Assembly (NCBI GenBank): GCA_963921195.1
Contig: OY992536.1
Span: 326,447,038 to 326,511,037, forward strand
Length of the DNA stretch: 64,000 nucleotides
Reading direction: 5' to 3'
DNA from: Pegoplata infirma
Taxonomy: Eukaryota; Arthropoda; Insecta; Diptera; Anthomyiidae
Made by a program: the position numbers and the translations under genes. The notes below the pieces were generated by a model. That model did no database searches. It saw only the letters and a program-made list of their open reading frames with translations, and had not been told where the DNA came from. Within the stretch, counting starts at the first letter, position 1. The number at the start of each line of letters is the position of its first letter. Below are positions 55,309-64,000 of this stretch, piece after piece.

Positions 55309-56172
55309 CACTGAAAAAAAAGTGCGAACTAATTTTAAGGAAAAGTTGACATTAAATTAAAGACATGAATTTTTCTTTAATTTTAGTAAAATTTTCTTAA
55401 GGAATAGAAAATTTCATAGACTTAAAGAAAAACTTACTTGACTTGATAACATCCAAAAATGTTGCTTCTTTAAAATGTTAAAATTTTTTTCTTTAACTTT
55501 TATTTCTTGAATCAAATAAAAAAGTTCTTTAAAAATATTACACAAGTGTTAAAAAAAAACATTAAAGACATTATTCTTGAAAACTATTATCACATACTTT
55601 AATATTAATATACTATAATAGTTTTAAATAAGTATATAATAGTTTTAAGGAAGGCATTCTTGTTTATATGCACATAGAAATTTGTTTCGAAGGTTGAGAG
55701 AATTATAAATTTCATCTTTTAATTCTCAACTAGTATAAAGTTGATTAGGTTTAAGTGTTTTAGTTTAGACACCAACGATTGGCGATTGTCATTCAAATTC
55801 ACTATGCTACTTGTAGTGTAGATTTTTTAATTTTTTGGTTAAAAGACTGATAAAGTTTTTTTTAAAACAGATAAATGATGAAATATTAATAGCATAAAAA
55901 AATTAAAATAAAAAAGATTTTTTCTTTGGAGCTAAATTATTCCCATTTTTTTCGTAATTTAAAGAAATTTTTCTTTGATTTTAATATGCTTGCAAACTTA
56001 AATTAAGTACATGTATACTTAATTTTATTAAATAAATGCACAATTTTCACACTAAATTTAAAGAAAGAGGTTTTATAACAATAAGGAAATTTTTCTTTGG
56101 AGCCAAATTATGAGCAGTTTTTCTTTAATTTTAATAAAATTTCTTTAATTTTAAGAAACTTTTTTTTCAGTG
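55309..56172. mobile_element. TA-flanked MITE, TTTCTTTAATTTTA motif
   Basis: TA at 55307-55308 and 56173-56174. The tips are CACTGAAAAAAAAGTGCG and AACTTTTTTTTCAGTG. TTCTTTAATTTTA and complement words crowd both thirds. The centre (55560-55830) is less repetitive. Confidence 0.8.
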
Positions 56173-56245
56173 TAATTAAAAGGGGTAAAACCTCCGTTCT
56201 TTTGATACCTCTTAATTGTACTGAAATAATGATCCTAGATACTTG

Positions 56246-56514
56246 CACACAAAAAATTTTTGGCCAAGTACTTGGGAGGAAATGCGTTTTTAAAGTTTTT
56301 TGCATATATTATGCAAAAAATAGCATAATTTTACCAAGTTTTTGCTTGTTTCTGATAAAAGTTTAGAAAATATTCATAAAAGTATTTAACCTTGTGTAAT
56401 TTTACAAACCTTAACCAAAATTATGCAAAAGCTTGGTAAAATGTTACAAAGTTTTCATAAATAATGTTAAAAACGCATATCCTCCCAAGTTATTGGTAAA
56501 ATATTTTTTGCGTG
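56246..56514. mobile_element. Small MITE, CACACAAAAAA tips, TG duplication
   Basis: The tips CACACAAAAAATTTTTGG and ATATTTTTTGCGTG lead into a shared inverted segment with CTTGGGAGGA and ATGCGTTTTTAA. The flanking dinucleotide is TG (56244-56245, 56515-56516) instead of TA. Interior words are TTGGTAAAAT and TATGCAAAA. Confidence 0.7.
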
Positions 56515-56679
56515 TGATTTTGAATTGATCCTTCGGTGAAAAATAAAATTCTTGAAAAAGTACTTTTTGGAAGTTTCGTTTGTTAGAGGGTAAATGGTGT
56601 AAAAAGTGTATTTTTGGTACTTTTTGTATATTCTAAAATAATGGTCCCAGAAACTTGAAATTTTAAATATAGAATCCTT

Positions 56680-57022
56680 ACCAATAATATTGTAATGTTT
56701 TTTGACGCGATAAAACTTACAAGGAGGTTTCGTGATTTTACTAGATTTTTTGCTACCTCTTATTTTATGAGAATTCCTAGTAAAAATTACGAACTTTTTT
56801 GTAATTTTACAAGAATTTTACCAACGAAATTGTAAATTTACAACAAATTCTCCTAAATTTACTAGATTTTTTTTTTTGTAAAAAATCTTGGAAATGTGTA
56901 AAATTTAAAGAAAAACTGTAAGTTTCAATCGAAAATTATTTGTTAAAAAAATACGAAAAATAGTGGTAAAATGGGATTACGAGACTTTTTCAAGTAATTT
57001 GACAAAGTTTTTTTTTTGGGTG
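56680..57022. mobile_element. TTACAAGA MITE, copy 2, left-truncated
   Basis: Collinear with 37670-38057 from CCAATAATATTGTA through TTGACGCGATAAAACTTACA to TTTGACAAAGTTTTTTTTTT. It ends GGGTG followed by TA. The left tip is missing. Confidence 0.75.
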
Positions 57023-57070
57023 TAGAAACTTGAATGTATGATTTTTGAAAAAACATTCTGGAACGGTCAT

Positions 57071-57602
57071 CCAACAGAAATAACATCCAAGAGTATGACA
57101 TACGGTTGCTCGCTGCTTATTTCGTGTGAAAGATATTAGTTAGCAATCCATTCAAGACAAAGTTAACCAAAATAGACATAATTATTATCAAATAAGTATT
57201 TTTGTAAAAAGTCCTGTGTATGTAATTAATCAAGCTTTAATTAAAGCTTAATGACGTTCAGATTGTTTAAATATTAAATGTGCTACGAGGGTCGAAATGG
57301 AAATTAAAATTATTGAAAGACCTTTTTTAGAAAATTTCTTAAAAATATTTCTAGGTCGATTTTATCCAAGCTCAAACATAAAAAATTTAAAAAATAGTCC
57401 AATAGTTAATATTCATTTATTAAATAATTTTTCCAAAGACCCAAAAAAAAACCAAAATTTTTAAAACACAGTAGAAGAAATCCGATATAAAATTAATTGA
57501 CCATTTCCTTTGTTTACAAAAAATTGGTGGTCAAAAGAACTGGAGGTCAAAAAATTCAGATTTCTTCGACTGCATTTTAAAAATTTTGATTTTTGTTTGG
57601 GT
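57071..57602. other. Stretch without gene
   Basis: No repeats shared within the window. A short reverse frame (57531-57743) enters the next element and is not credible. Confidence 0.4.
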
Positions 57603-57879
57603 CATTGCACTATAGGAAATTTTACCCATTTTTTGGCCAAAAGTCAAAATTAAAATTTTTGCAAAACTTATTTTTTTTAGCTTTAATATATAAAAAATAC
57701 AACAAAGTAAACGTCTCTTTTTAAATTTTTTGACAGAATTCATTTACTGTAACTTTATCAGCTGATTTTCTTGCAATTTCTAAATTAGTTATCAAATAAC
57801 GATTTAGTGCAGTAAATTTTGTGATAGTTTCTAATAAAAGTTTTCATAATAAAAATTAATAATTTTTAAAAACTAAAAA

Positions 57880-58606
57880 ATGGAAAATAATGTCGAAGGT
57901 GAGTACTTTAATGATATATAGTGAAATGTTAGTGAACTTATCTAGTAGATCGATTAAATTGGAAAAATTGAAGTGACCTTAACTTGAACTTATGGAATTA
58001 TGAATTGGAATTTTATTTTGACTTACAAAAAAATGATAGCATATGTTAGCTACAAAACCATATAAGTTCTCTAGGACAATCAATTACCTTCCAAATTTAT
58101 CAAATTTCAAGGTCGGATATTTGCAAACTTTTTTTAAAAACGCATTTTTCCAGGTGACTACTGCGCGCAAAATTCCCATTTATTACATATATGGCGACAG
58201 AAACACAACGAATATGACGAAAGAGCCGCTATTTGTGCACATTTCTTTTCATACATAGATGAAAGTGATCGTTTCGAAAACTTTAAAAAATATATAAAGG
58301 AGCAAACAAGAATATTTTGTTCAAGTATAAATATGAAAAGGCTTGAAAAAGTTGTAGGAGTGGAAGTTTTTGAAAAACAGCATGCTGTTTGGCTTAAAGG
58401 CAATACTTGGATAAGAAAATGTAAAACGCAGCCTGCCCCCACTAAATCGAAACCTGGGCGACCGCAATTAACTTTTTTTGTCAAAATTTGCGAGAACAAA
58501 AAGACGAATTACAGCAGAAATCTCTAAAGATCTAAATAGGGAAGTTGAGCCCCTAGCTTTTGCTTCATCTGCAGCTGCTCGTAGTGGCAATTTAAAATGT
58601 AGTTAA
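57880..58606 (+). pseudogene. Two-exon 5' fragment of a Transib-like transposase gene (copy A)
   Basis: Exon 1 is 57880-57898 (ATGGAAAATAATGTCGAAG) and ends at a good donor (G|GTGAGTA). A 255-bp intron with a TTTTTCCAG acceptor follows, then exon 2 from 58154. Splicing gives one open frame of about 130 residues, starting MENNVEGDYCAQ and ending at TAA 58525-58527. A second frame overlaps from about 58480 to TAA 58604-58606 and continues plausibly (ARTKRRITAEISKDLNREV), so a one- or two-base shift near 58478 probably broke a longer protein. The KPGRPQ...RTKRR pattern resembles the N-terminal region of Transib/RAG1-like transposases; this is from memory of the family and needs a search. The catalytic domain is absent. 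Confidence 0.5.
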
Positions 58607-58720
58607 CGACTTGGAACTCAAAAATCAAATTTTTTAATAAAATCCTTATTAAAAAGTAGCTTTGACACTTCTTAAAATTGTTAAAATAAATTTCTACTGT
58701 TATATTCGAAAGTTAGTGTA

Positions 58721-58876
58721 CACTCAAAAAAATAGTAAAAACAGTTTAGAAAACCAGATAATCTATAAAAGATCTAAAAAATCTTAGATGCGAAAACTTA
58801 TAACCTCGGAAACCCTGTTTTGAACTAATTGTTAGTAAATTTTTTAGGTAAATTTACTAAAGTTTTTTTTTGAGTG
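58721..58876. mobile_element. 156-bp TA-flanked MITE nested in Transib-like copy A
   Basis: TA at 58719-58720 and 58877-58878. The tips are CACTCAAAAAAATAG and AGTTTTTTTTTGAGTG. Interior words include TTTAGAAAACC and TTAGTAAATTT. The identical insertion is present in copy B at 59694-59849. Confidence 0.8.
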
Positions 58877-59017
58877 TATGAAAAACTTTATGGGTCACTC
58901 CCTCCCTCTTAAGGGTCTTCCAAAAGTCAAATCCAAAAAATCATTCAAATCGGTCCAGCCGTTTGGCTGTAAATAATTTTGGCCAAAAAAAGGGGTCAAA
59001 TTTCCTATAGTGCATTG

Positions 59018-59552
59018 GAAAAATTAATTGATAAATGACTATTTAGTATTGATTACCAATTCCTGCACTAGGTCCTTTTAGACTAAAACATTAGTACTTT
59101 AGTTAAATTTTTAGTAATGAATATCCACTTTCTTTTTGAGTGTAGATTTTAAGGCGATAATCAGATTTAAAAATATTGTATAGGGTGTGGATAAAGTATT
59201 TAATTAGTTTTAATTAAAAAGTAAAAAAATCAAATCCTCCGGTTTTGTATATGGTTATTGTTATTAATGTCAAACCACTTAAAATAAGTGGAATTTTGCA
59301 ATATCTTAAAAAATTTTCCAATTATGAATTTTTTGACTTCATTTTAGTAAAGCATTTACAATACTGTTTGACAATATAATCGCAAAACTACTAACTGTTC
59401 CTTTTTTATTCTGATTCCAAATCTAAAAATCCTTTTACCATATTTCGATTCAATTTAATTGCTAATTAGTGAACAATACACCTTCTGTGTATGTTTATTA
59501 ATCGTTAATCGAAAACAGCCTATTTGTATCTATTTGAAATCAATTTTCTCTA
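59018..59552. other. Target DNA between the twin Transib-like copies
   Basis: About 540 bp not mirrored on the outer sides. A lone tip-like CTTTTTGAGTGTA at 59130-59145 may be the end of an old TA-type MITE. Confidence 0.4.
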
Positions 59553-59693
59553 CATGGCACTATAGGAAATTTGACCCCTTTTTTTGGCCAAAATTATTTA
59601 CAGCCAAACGGCTGGACCGATTTGAATGATTTTTTGGATTTGACTTTTGGAAGACCCTTAAGAGGGAGGGAGTGACCCATAAAGTTTTTCATA

Positions 59694-59849
59694 CACTCAA
59701 AAAAAAACTTTAGTAAATTTACCTAAAAAATTTACTAACAATTAGTTCAAAACAGGGTTTCCGAGGTTATAAGTTTTCGCATCTAAGATTTTTTAGATCT
59801 TTTATAGATTATCTGGTTTTCTAAACTGTTTTTACTATTTTTTTGAGTG
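59694..59849. mobile_element. 156-bp nested MITE in Transib-like copy B
   Basis: Inverse of 58721-58876 at the corresponding position of copy B, with CACTCAAAAAAA tips. Confidence 0.8.
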
Positions 59850-59963
59850 TACACTAACTTTCGAATATAACAGTAGAAATTTATTTTAACAATTTTAAGA
59901 AGTGTCAAAGCTACTTTTTAATAAGGATTTTATTAAAAAATTTGATTTTTGAGTTCCAAGTCG

Positions 59964-60690
59964 TTAACTACATTTTAAATTGCCACTACGAGCAGCTGCA
60001 GATGAAGCAAAAGCTAGGGGCTCAACTTCCCTATTTAGATCTTTAGAGATTTCTGCTGTAATTCGTCTTTTTGTTCTCGCAAATTTTGACAAAAAAAGTT
60101 AATTGCGGTCGCCCAGGTTTCGATTTAGTGGGGGCAGGCTGCGTTTTACATTTTCTTATCCAAGTATTGCCTTTAAGCCAAACAGCATGCTGTTTTTCAA
60201 AAACTTCCACTCCTACAACTTTTTCAAGCCTTTTCATATTTATACTTGAACAAAATATTCTTGTTTGCTCCTTTATATATTTTTTAAAGTTTTCGAAACG
60301 ATCACTTTCATCTATGTATGAAAAGAAATGTGCACAAATAGCGGCTCTTTCGTCATATTCGTTGTGTTTCTGTCGCCATATATGTAATAAATGGGAATTT
60401 TGCGCGCAGTAGTCACCTGGAAAAATGCGTTTTTAAAAAAAGTTTGCAAATATCCGACCTTGAAATTTGATAAATTTGGAAGGTAATTGATTGTCCTAGA
60501 GAACTTATATGGTTTTGTAGCTAACATATGCTATCATTTTTTTGTAAGTCAAAATAAAATTCCAATTCATAATTCCATAAGTTCAAGTTAAGGTCACTTC
60601 AATTTTTCCAATTTAATCGATCTACTAGATAAGTTCACTAACATTTCACTATATATCATTAAAGTACTCACCTTCGACATTATTTTCCAT
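59964..60690 (-). pseudogene. Two-exon 5' fragment of a Transib-like transposase gene (copy B)
   Basis: Exon 1 is 60690-60672 and exon 2 is 60416-60043 on the minus strand, with the same splice sites, the same approximately 130-residue frame and the same frame break as copy A. The shared break means the gene was already defective when at least one of the copies moved, so mobilisation needed a transposase supplied from elsewhere. Confidence 0.5.
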
Positions 60691-60967
60691 TTTTTAGTTT
60701 TTAAAAATTATTAATTTTTATTATGAAAACTTTTATTAGAAACTATCACAAAATTTACTGCACTAAATCGTTATTTGATAACTAATTTAGAAATTGCAAG
60801 AAAATCAGCTGATAAAGTTACAGTAAATGAATTCTGTCAAAAAATTTAAAAAGAGACGTTTACTTTGTTGTATTTTTTATATATTAAAGCTAAAAAAAAT
60901 AAGTTTTGCAAAAATTTTAATTTTGACTTTTGGCCAAAAAATGGGTAAAATTTCCTATAGTGCATGG

Positions 60968-61145
60968 GTTCAATGACATAGCACACACGCAAATGATTAT
61001 ATAAATATGTTTATCTATAATATTTTTATAAATATTTTTATTGAACGTACCATAAAAATTTCATAATATTATTAATTAATTTTGTTTTACTTTTTTATGT
61101 GTGTATATTGTTAAATATATAGATAAATAATCAATTGCATTAAAT
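60968..61145. other. Short AT-rich spacer
   Basis: No feature recognised. Confidence 0.4.
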
Positions 61146-62081
61146 ATATCGTGAACCTATATTCAAAATATGCCAACTCAAATTTGACGGAAATGAGTTT
61201 CCGATGGCAAATAGTTCCCCTATGTAATACCTATCTGCCATAAAAATTTCAGAGCAAAAAAATAATTTGTTGTCGTTTTACATCCATTTTTGTTATTCTG
61301 CTAACTCAAAGTACATATTTTTTTGGTGGAAATAAATGCCAACTCCCATTGTAAATTTCCAAAAAATTTTCAAAAAATTTTTTAAAAAAAATAGACCACG
61401 TGTCTTTTTGCATTTACCATGCTAAACACGAATCTTGTAAAGATTTTGATATCTAATGACTGGTTCTCGAGATATTGCCATTTTGAAAATATCGGTAAAT
61501 AGTGTTTGCAAAAAAAAAAAATGCTTATATTTATGTAACTTTCAAACTATGTATCAGATTGAAACATAATGAATGGGGCAAATAAAGTCAATGATATAAG
61601 CTTTCAAACTAGCTAGTTTGGAGTGACCCTATTGCAATAGAGCGTGAGTTACAGAGTGCCAAAGTTGACCACCCTGAGATTAAAAGGCTTTCGGAGCTAG
61701 TAACTTTTAAAAATATCCAAAGATTTTTAATTTTTTGTTCAGTTTTTGCAATTACCGTACTAAGGATAACAAAAACCAAAAAAAAAAAAATTTTAAAAAT
61801 TTTTCAAAAAAAAATTTATTTTTATTTTCCGACAAAATATGCCAACTCTAAAAAAATATTTGTTTTTTGATATAGTAATAAATGCCATCTCTGAAAAATA
61901 CGCGAACAAGTGCAAACTATGAAAATTTTTGCATAGGTAAAAATTGTTTAGAATATTTAAACCATCTTGTGGAAGGTACATTGTTTATTTTTGCAATAAT
62001 ATGCGAAATAACTAGTTTTTTAGCTCTCCTGAACAGTAAGCTTTTTCGAGTTGGCATTTATTGAATATAGTTCGACGATAT
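61146..62081 (+). mobile_element. GCCAACTC element, copy 2 (936 bp)
   Basis: Direct repeat of 50256-51193 with the same ends (ATATCGTGAACCTATATTC, GAATATAGTTCGACGATAT). Differences are mostly single substitutions and homopolymer length. Flanks differ (TTAA before, GTAGAAACC after), confirming a mobile unit. Confidence 0.85.
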
Positions 62082-62229
62082 GTAGAAACCAAACGACTCT
62101 AATACTAATAATTATGTAACAATATTTAATTAATTTAACCACAAACATTATTCCCAGGCGATAAACTGTAGTTCCGAGTAATAATTAAATTATATAAATA
62201 TAGAAAAAGCAATAAATAAGTATACATTA

Positions 62230-62390
62230 AGGTGGCAGCTAAGGCTTTGTATGTTTGAACCTTGACGCGCCTCGGGTTAACATTGTCCGATTTGGCTGAA
62301 ATTTTCAGCATAGCATTTTACGGTCAAATTTAAAAAAAAAATTGCGGTGCACTCCTTGAAATTCAAATTTTTGCGAAATAGCTGCCACCC
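62230..62390. mobile_element. 161-bp MITE, GGTGGCAGCT tips
   Basis: AGGTGGCAGCTAAGG on the left pairs with the complement GGGTGGCAGCTATTTCG on the right. TA lies at 62228-62229 and 62391-62392. Internal TGAAATTTTCAGCA can form a small hairpin. Confidence 0.7.
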
Positions 62391-62525
62391 TAATACAGAT
62401 GCATAGCCATATGCAAAAAATATTCACAATTAATAATTGAAACAAGTTAAATATAACATATTGTATGATGTATGTATATTTCCTATATTGGCGTAGAAAT
62501 GCTATTTTTGTGAGGGCTATACTTA

Positions 62526-63196
62526 CGGTGACCATTTTTTTCTGCGCTTAAATCAGTACGACCAAGTTTTTATGTTTTTGATGTTCTTAAACACTCAAAA
62601 AATGTTGGTTAAACTAACTTGACCCCATGTATTTTGATTAAAAGAAACTGTTAAAAAACAGCCGCAAAAAACAACTGCAAAAAAAAATATTTTGCAGTTG
62701 TTTTTTGTTGGCTTTAAAAAAAATTTAGTTGGCTTTAAACGATTTCATTTGAATGTTTTGATCGTTTCAGTACAGAAAATGAACAAAATTCCACAGGTTT
62801 TTGGAGTGAAAAAATATATTAGATTTTAAAGACATGGCCCTGATTTTCTAAACGCTTTTTCGAATAAGCTCTGATGACATTATCTCATCTAAGATCTCAG
62901 AATCATTTGGATTCATGCAATTTACATCATCTTTCTAAAAATATAAAAAATCCATCGAGCGCCTGGGGTGGTGCTCATGGCACCAGTAATTCCCTTTAAT
63001 TATGGTAATTCCCTTGAACTATGGAAATTCAAGGTTTTGCATAAAATTTTTCGAATAAAATTATTTTTTATGTTGAAATGTTCAAAAATCAGTACAATCA
63101 GTACATAGTTTAAAAAATCAGTACAAAGTTTTTTGATCAGTATACGTGATCATAAATCAGTACATGTACTGATCAAATCAGTACGAATGGTCAGCC
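62526..63196 (-). mobile_element. GTACTGATT element, copy 3
   Basis: Inverse of 28674-29533 and 29543-30433. TA at 62524-62525 and 63197-63198, tips CGGTGACCA and TGGTCAGCC. About 200 bp shorter because of internal loss. The GTACTGATT cluster is at the right end (63080-63190). Confidence 0.8.
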
Positions 63197-63204
63197 TAGC
63201 TATA

Positions 63205-63434
63205 CTGCCCTCCTAATTGAGAAAGTCATATCTCCATTTTAGCTTTTTTGGAATATTAAACTCCAAAATTTGTTATCTTTCGCGCATTCAAATATAAAAA
63301 AACAAATTGTAGTATAAATATATATTTAATGTAAAATATAATATAAAAATCAGAAACTCTTTCACGGCTGTGAGTCTGTCCTTACCTCAATTTTAGAATT
63401 TTGGCACTTGCGACTTTCTTTCTTAAGAGGGCAG
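63205..63434. mobile_element. 230-bp MITE, CTGCCCTC tips
   Basis: TA at 63203-63204 and 63435-63436. The left CTGCCCTCCTAATTGAGAAA and the right TTTCTTTCTTAAGAGGGCAG are inverse with gaps. It lies 8 bp from the end of the previous element. Confidence 0.75.
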
Positions 63435-63449
63435 TACAGCGCTTCTAGC

Positions 63450-63640
63450 CTTTATATTTTTATTCCCTACACAACACTGTGGTACAGGGTATAAAGAGTT
63501 TATATTGATGTTTGTAACTACCCGAAATATTGATCCTAGACCAACCTTTATGTATACCGATCGACTCAGGATCACTTTTTGAGTCGATTTAGCGATGTTC
63601 CTCCGTCTGTCTGTTCATGTAAATGGTGAAAACACGATGC
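63450..63640 (+). mobile_element. mini-me-like fragment
   Basis: TTTTTATTCCCTACACAACA with GTACAGGGTATAAAG (diverged start hairpin), GTTTGTAACTACCCGAAATA, GAGTCGATTTAGCGATGTTC and CCGTCTGTCTGTTC follow the mini-me order. TACAAAGTTCC and related phrases downstream may extend it. Confidence 0.65.
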
Positions 63641-64000
63641 AGGTCGCAATTTTTAATCAATTGAATTGAAATTTGAAACTTAAACCTCCCAAGGACGAAG
63701 CCCAAATACAAAGTTCCTTTTTAGTTGTGTCTCAAATGACTCTAATAACCGTATTATAATAGGTATCTTTCCGAAATTTGACAGGTAAACGTGTTTTGTC
63801 TTTACAAATCACCATTCCAAATTTTAAAGAAATCGGACCAGTTCTTCTTGTAGCATCCATACAAACCACCTTCCCAATTTTCACATAAATCTCTCAAATT
63901 TCATGAAAATAGAAAATATTTAATTAATTTTTTTTTGTGTGTAATTAGGACAAGTACAAATATTATAAAAAATATTTTATAAAATGTGTTTTTTAAAACT
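63641..64000. other. Stretch without gene to window end
   Basis: No open frame or repeat end. TTTTTTTTGTGTGTAATTAG at 63929 resembles the right tip of a TA-type MITE without a visible partner. Confidence 0.35.

Larger units (their letters stand above)
52120..57070. repeat. Invaded tandem array, unit about 170 bp
   Basis: Outside the four MITEs listed below, the remaining sequence is a series of similar units. Each reads TTAGAGGGTAAA, GTACTTTTTGTA, TATTTC, AATAATGGTCGTAGAAACTT, AAATTTTAAATATAGAATCC, TGGAAATGGTACTTTTTGAA. Unit pieces are at 52130-52281, 55150-55308, 56173-56245 with 56515-56679, and 57023-57070. Each MITE interrupts a different point of the unit. Confidence 0.75.
57608..59012 (+). 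mobile_element. Transib-like element A, 1405 bp, CATTG duplication
   Basis: The ends CACTATAGGAAATTTTACCC and its near-inverse (GGGGTCAAATTTCCTATAGTG) enclose the element. CATTG lies on both sides (57603-57607, 59013-59017). A 5-bp duplication with CAC ends fits Transib, the DNA transposon family related to RAG1. It keeps the 5' part of a spliced gene and a nested MITE (58721-58876), but no DDE catalytic core. Confidence 0.75.
59558..60962 (-). mobile_element. Transib-like element B, 1405 bp, CATGG duplication
   Basis: Mirror image of copy A with exactly the same length and, by eye, near identity. Flanked by CATGG on both sides (59553-59557, 60963-60967), which differs from copy A's CATTG. 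It is therefore a separate insertion, not the other half of one inverted duplication. Confidence 0.75.

Noticed and set aside
58158..58499. 113-residue reverse frame (and its mirror at 60071-60412)
   Set aside because: It is the antisense shadow of exon 2 of the Transib-like gene fragment, which has splice support on the other strand.
57608..60962. Single 3.35-kb palindromic element
   Set aside because: The two halves have their own complete ends and different 5-bp duplications (CATTG, CATGG), so they are two separate insertions.

Overview
The window looks like AT-rich nuclear DNA from a fly (order Diptera; a calyptrate-like fly is my guess, not shown). The evidence is the very low GC, the lack of any long intact gene, and many copies of mini-me/DINE-1-type elements. 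These carry a TATACCCTCCAC hairpin, TATATA tracts and (GTCY)n microsatellites, a family described from dipteran genomes. No complete host protein gene was found. The window reads as an intergenic or large-intron region built almost entirely of nested mobile elements. The only host-like signals are a possible non-coding exon with good splice sites at 33178-33250 (+) and a possible short exon at 25311-25398 (-).

Layout. 1-9.9 kb: a foldback repeat split by a pogo-like MITE, a CCCAGC-ended repeat, small TA-flanked MITEs, a Transib-like MITE with CACAGTG ends, a 35-bp tandem repeat and a near-perfect hairpin. 10-21 kb: two long DINE-1/mini-me copies, G-rich and A-rich minisatellites, a hAT MITE with a perfect 8-bp target duplication, stacked inverted copies of a CTCGAGG repeat, and a 2.1-kb palindrome with an unrelated element at its centre. 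21.4-23.4 kb: a 5'-truncated, frameshifted LINE with reverse transcriptase, RNase H and a terminal zinc-finger remnant, the only recognisable long coding tract. 23.9-38 kb: nested TA-flanked elements, two head-to-tail GTACTGATT elements and a 1.87-kb element with another inside it. 38.7-50 kb: more foldbacks, two Harbinger-like elements and a 1.86-kb palindrome. 50-57 kb: one of two 0.94-kb GCCAACTC elements, then a tandem array whose units have been entered by at least four MITEs, one of which itself contains a 1.84-kb near-perfect palindrome. 57.6-61 kb: two 1405-bp Transib-like elements in opposite orientation, each keeping a two-exon 5' transposase fragment. 61-64 kb: the second GCCAACTC element and further MITEs.

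Most notable patterns: (1) many elements share TA flanks and CACnnAAAAAA tips, yet each interior is filled with degenerate direct and inverted copies of its own short motif; (2) several insertions have a matching empty site in this same window, so target duplications and relative age can be read directly; (3) the twin Transib-like copies have different 5-bp target duplications (CATTG, CATGG) but share the same nested MITE, giving an order of events. Coordinates and alignments were made by eye; family names are inferences from termini, target duplications and visible motifs.
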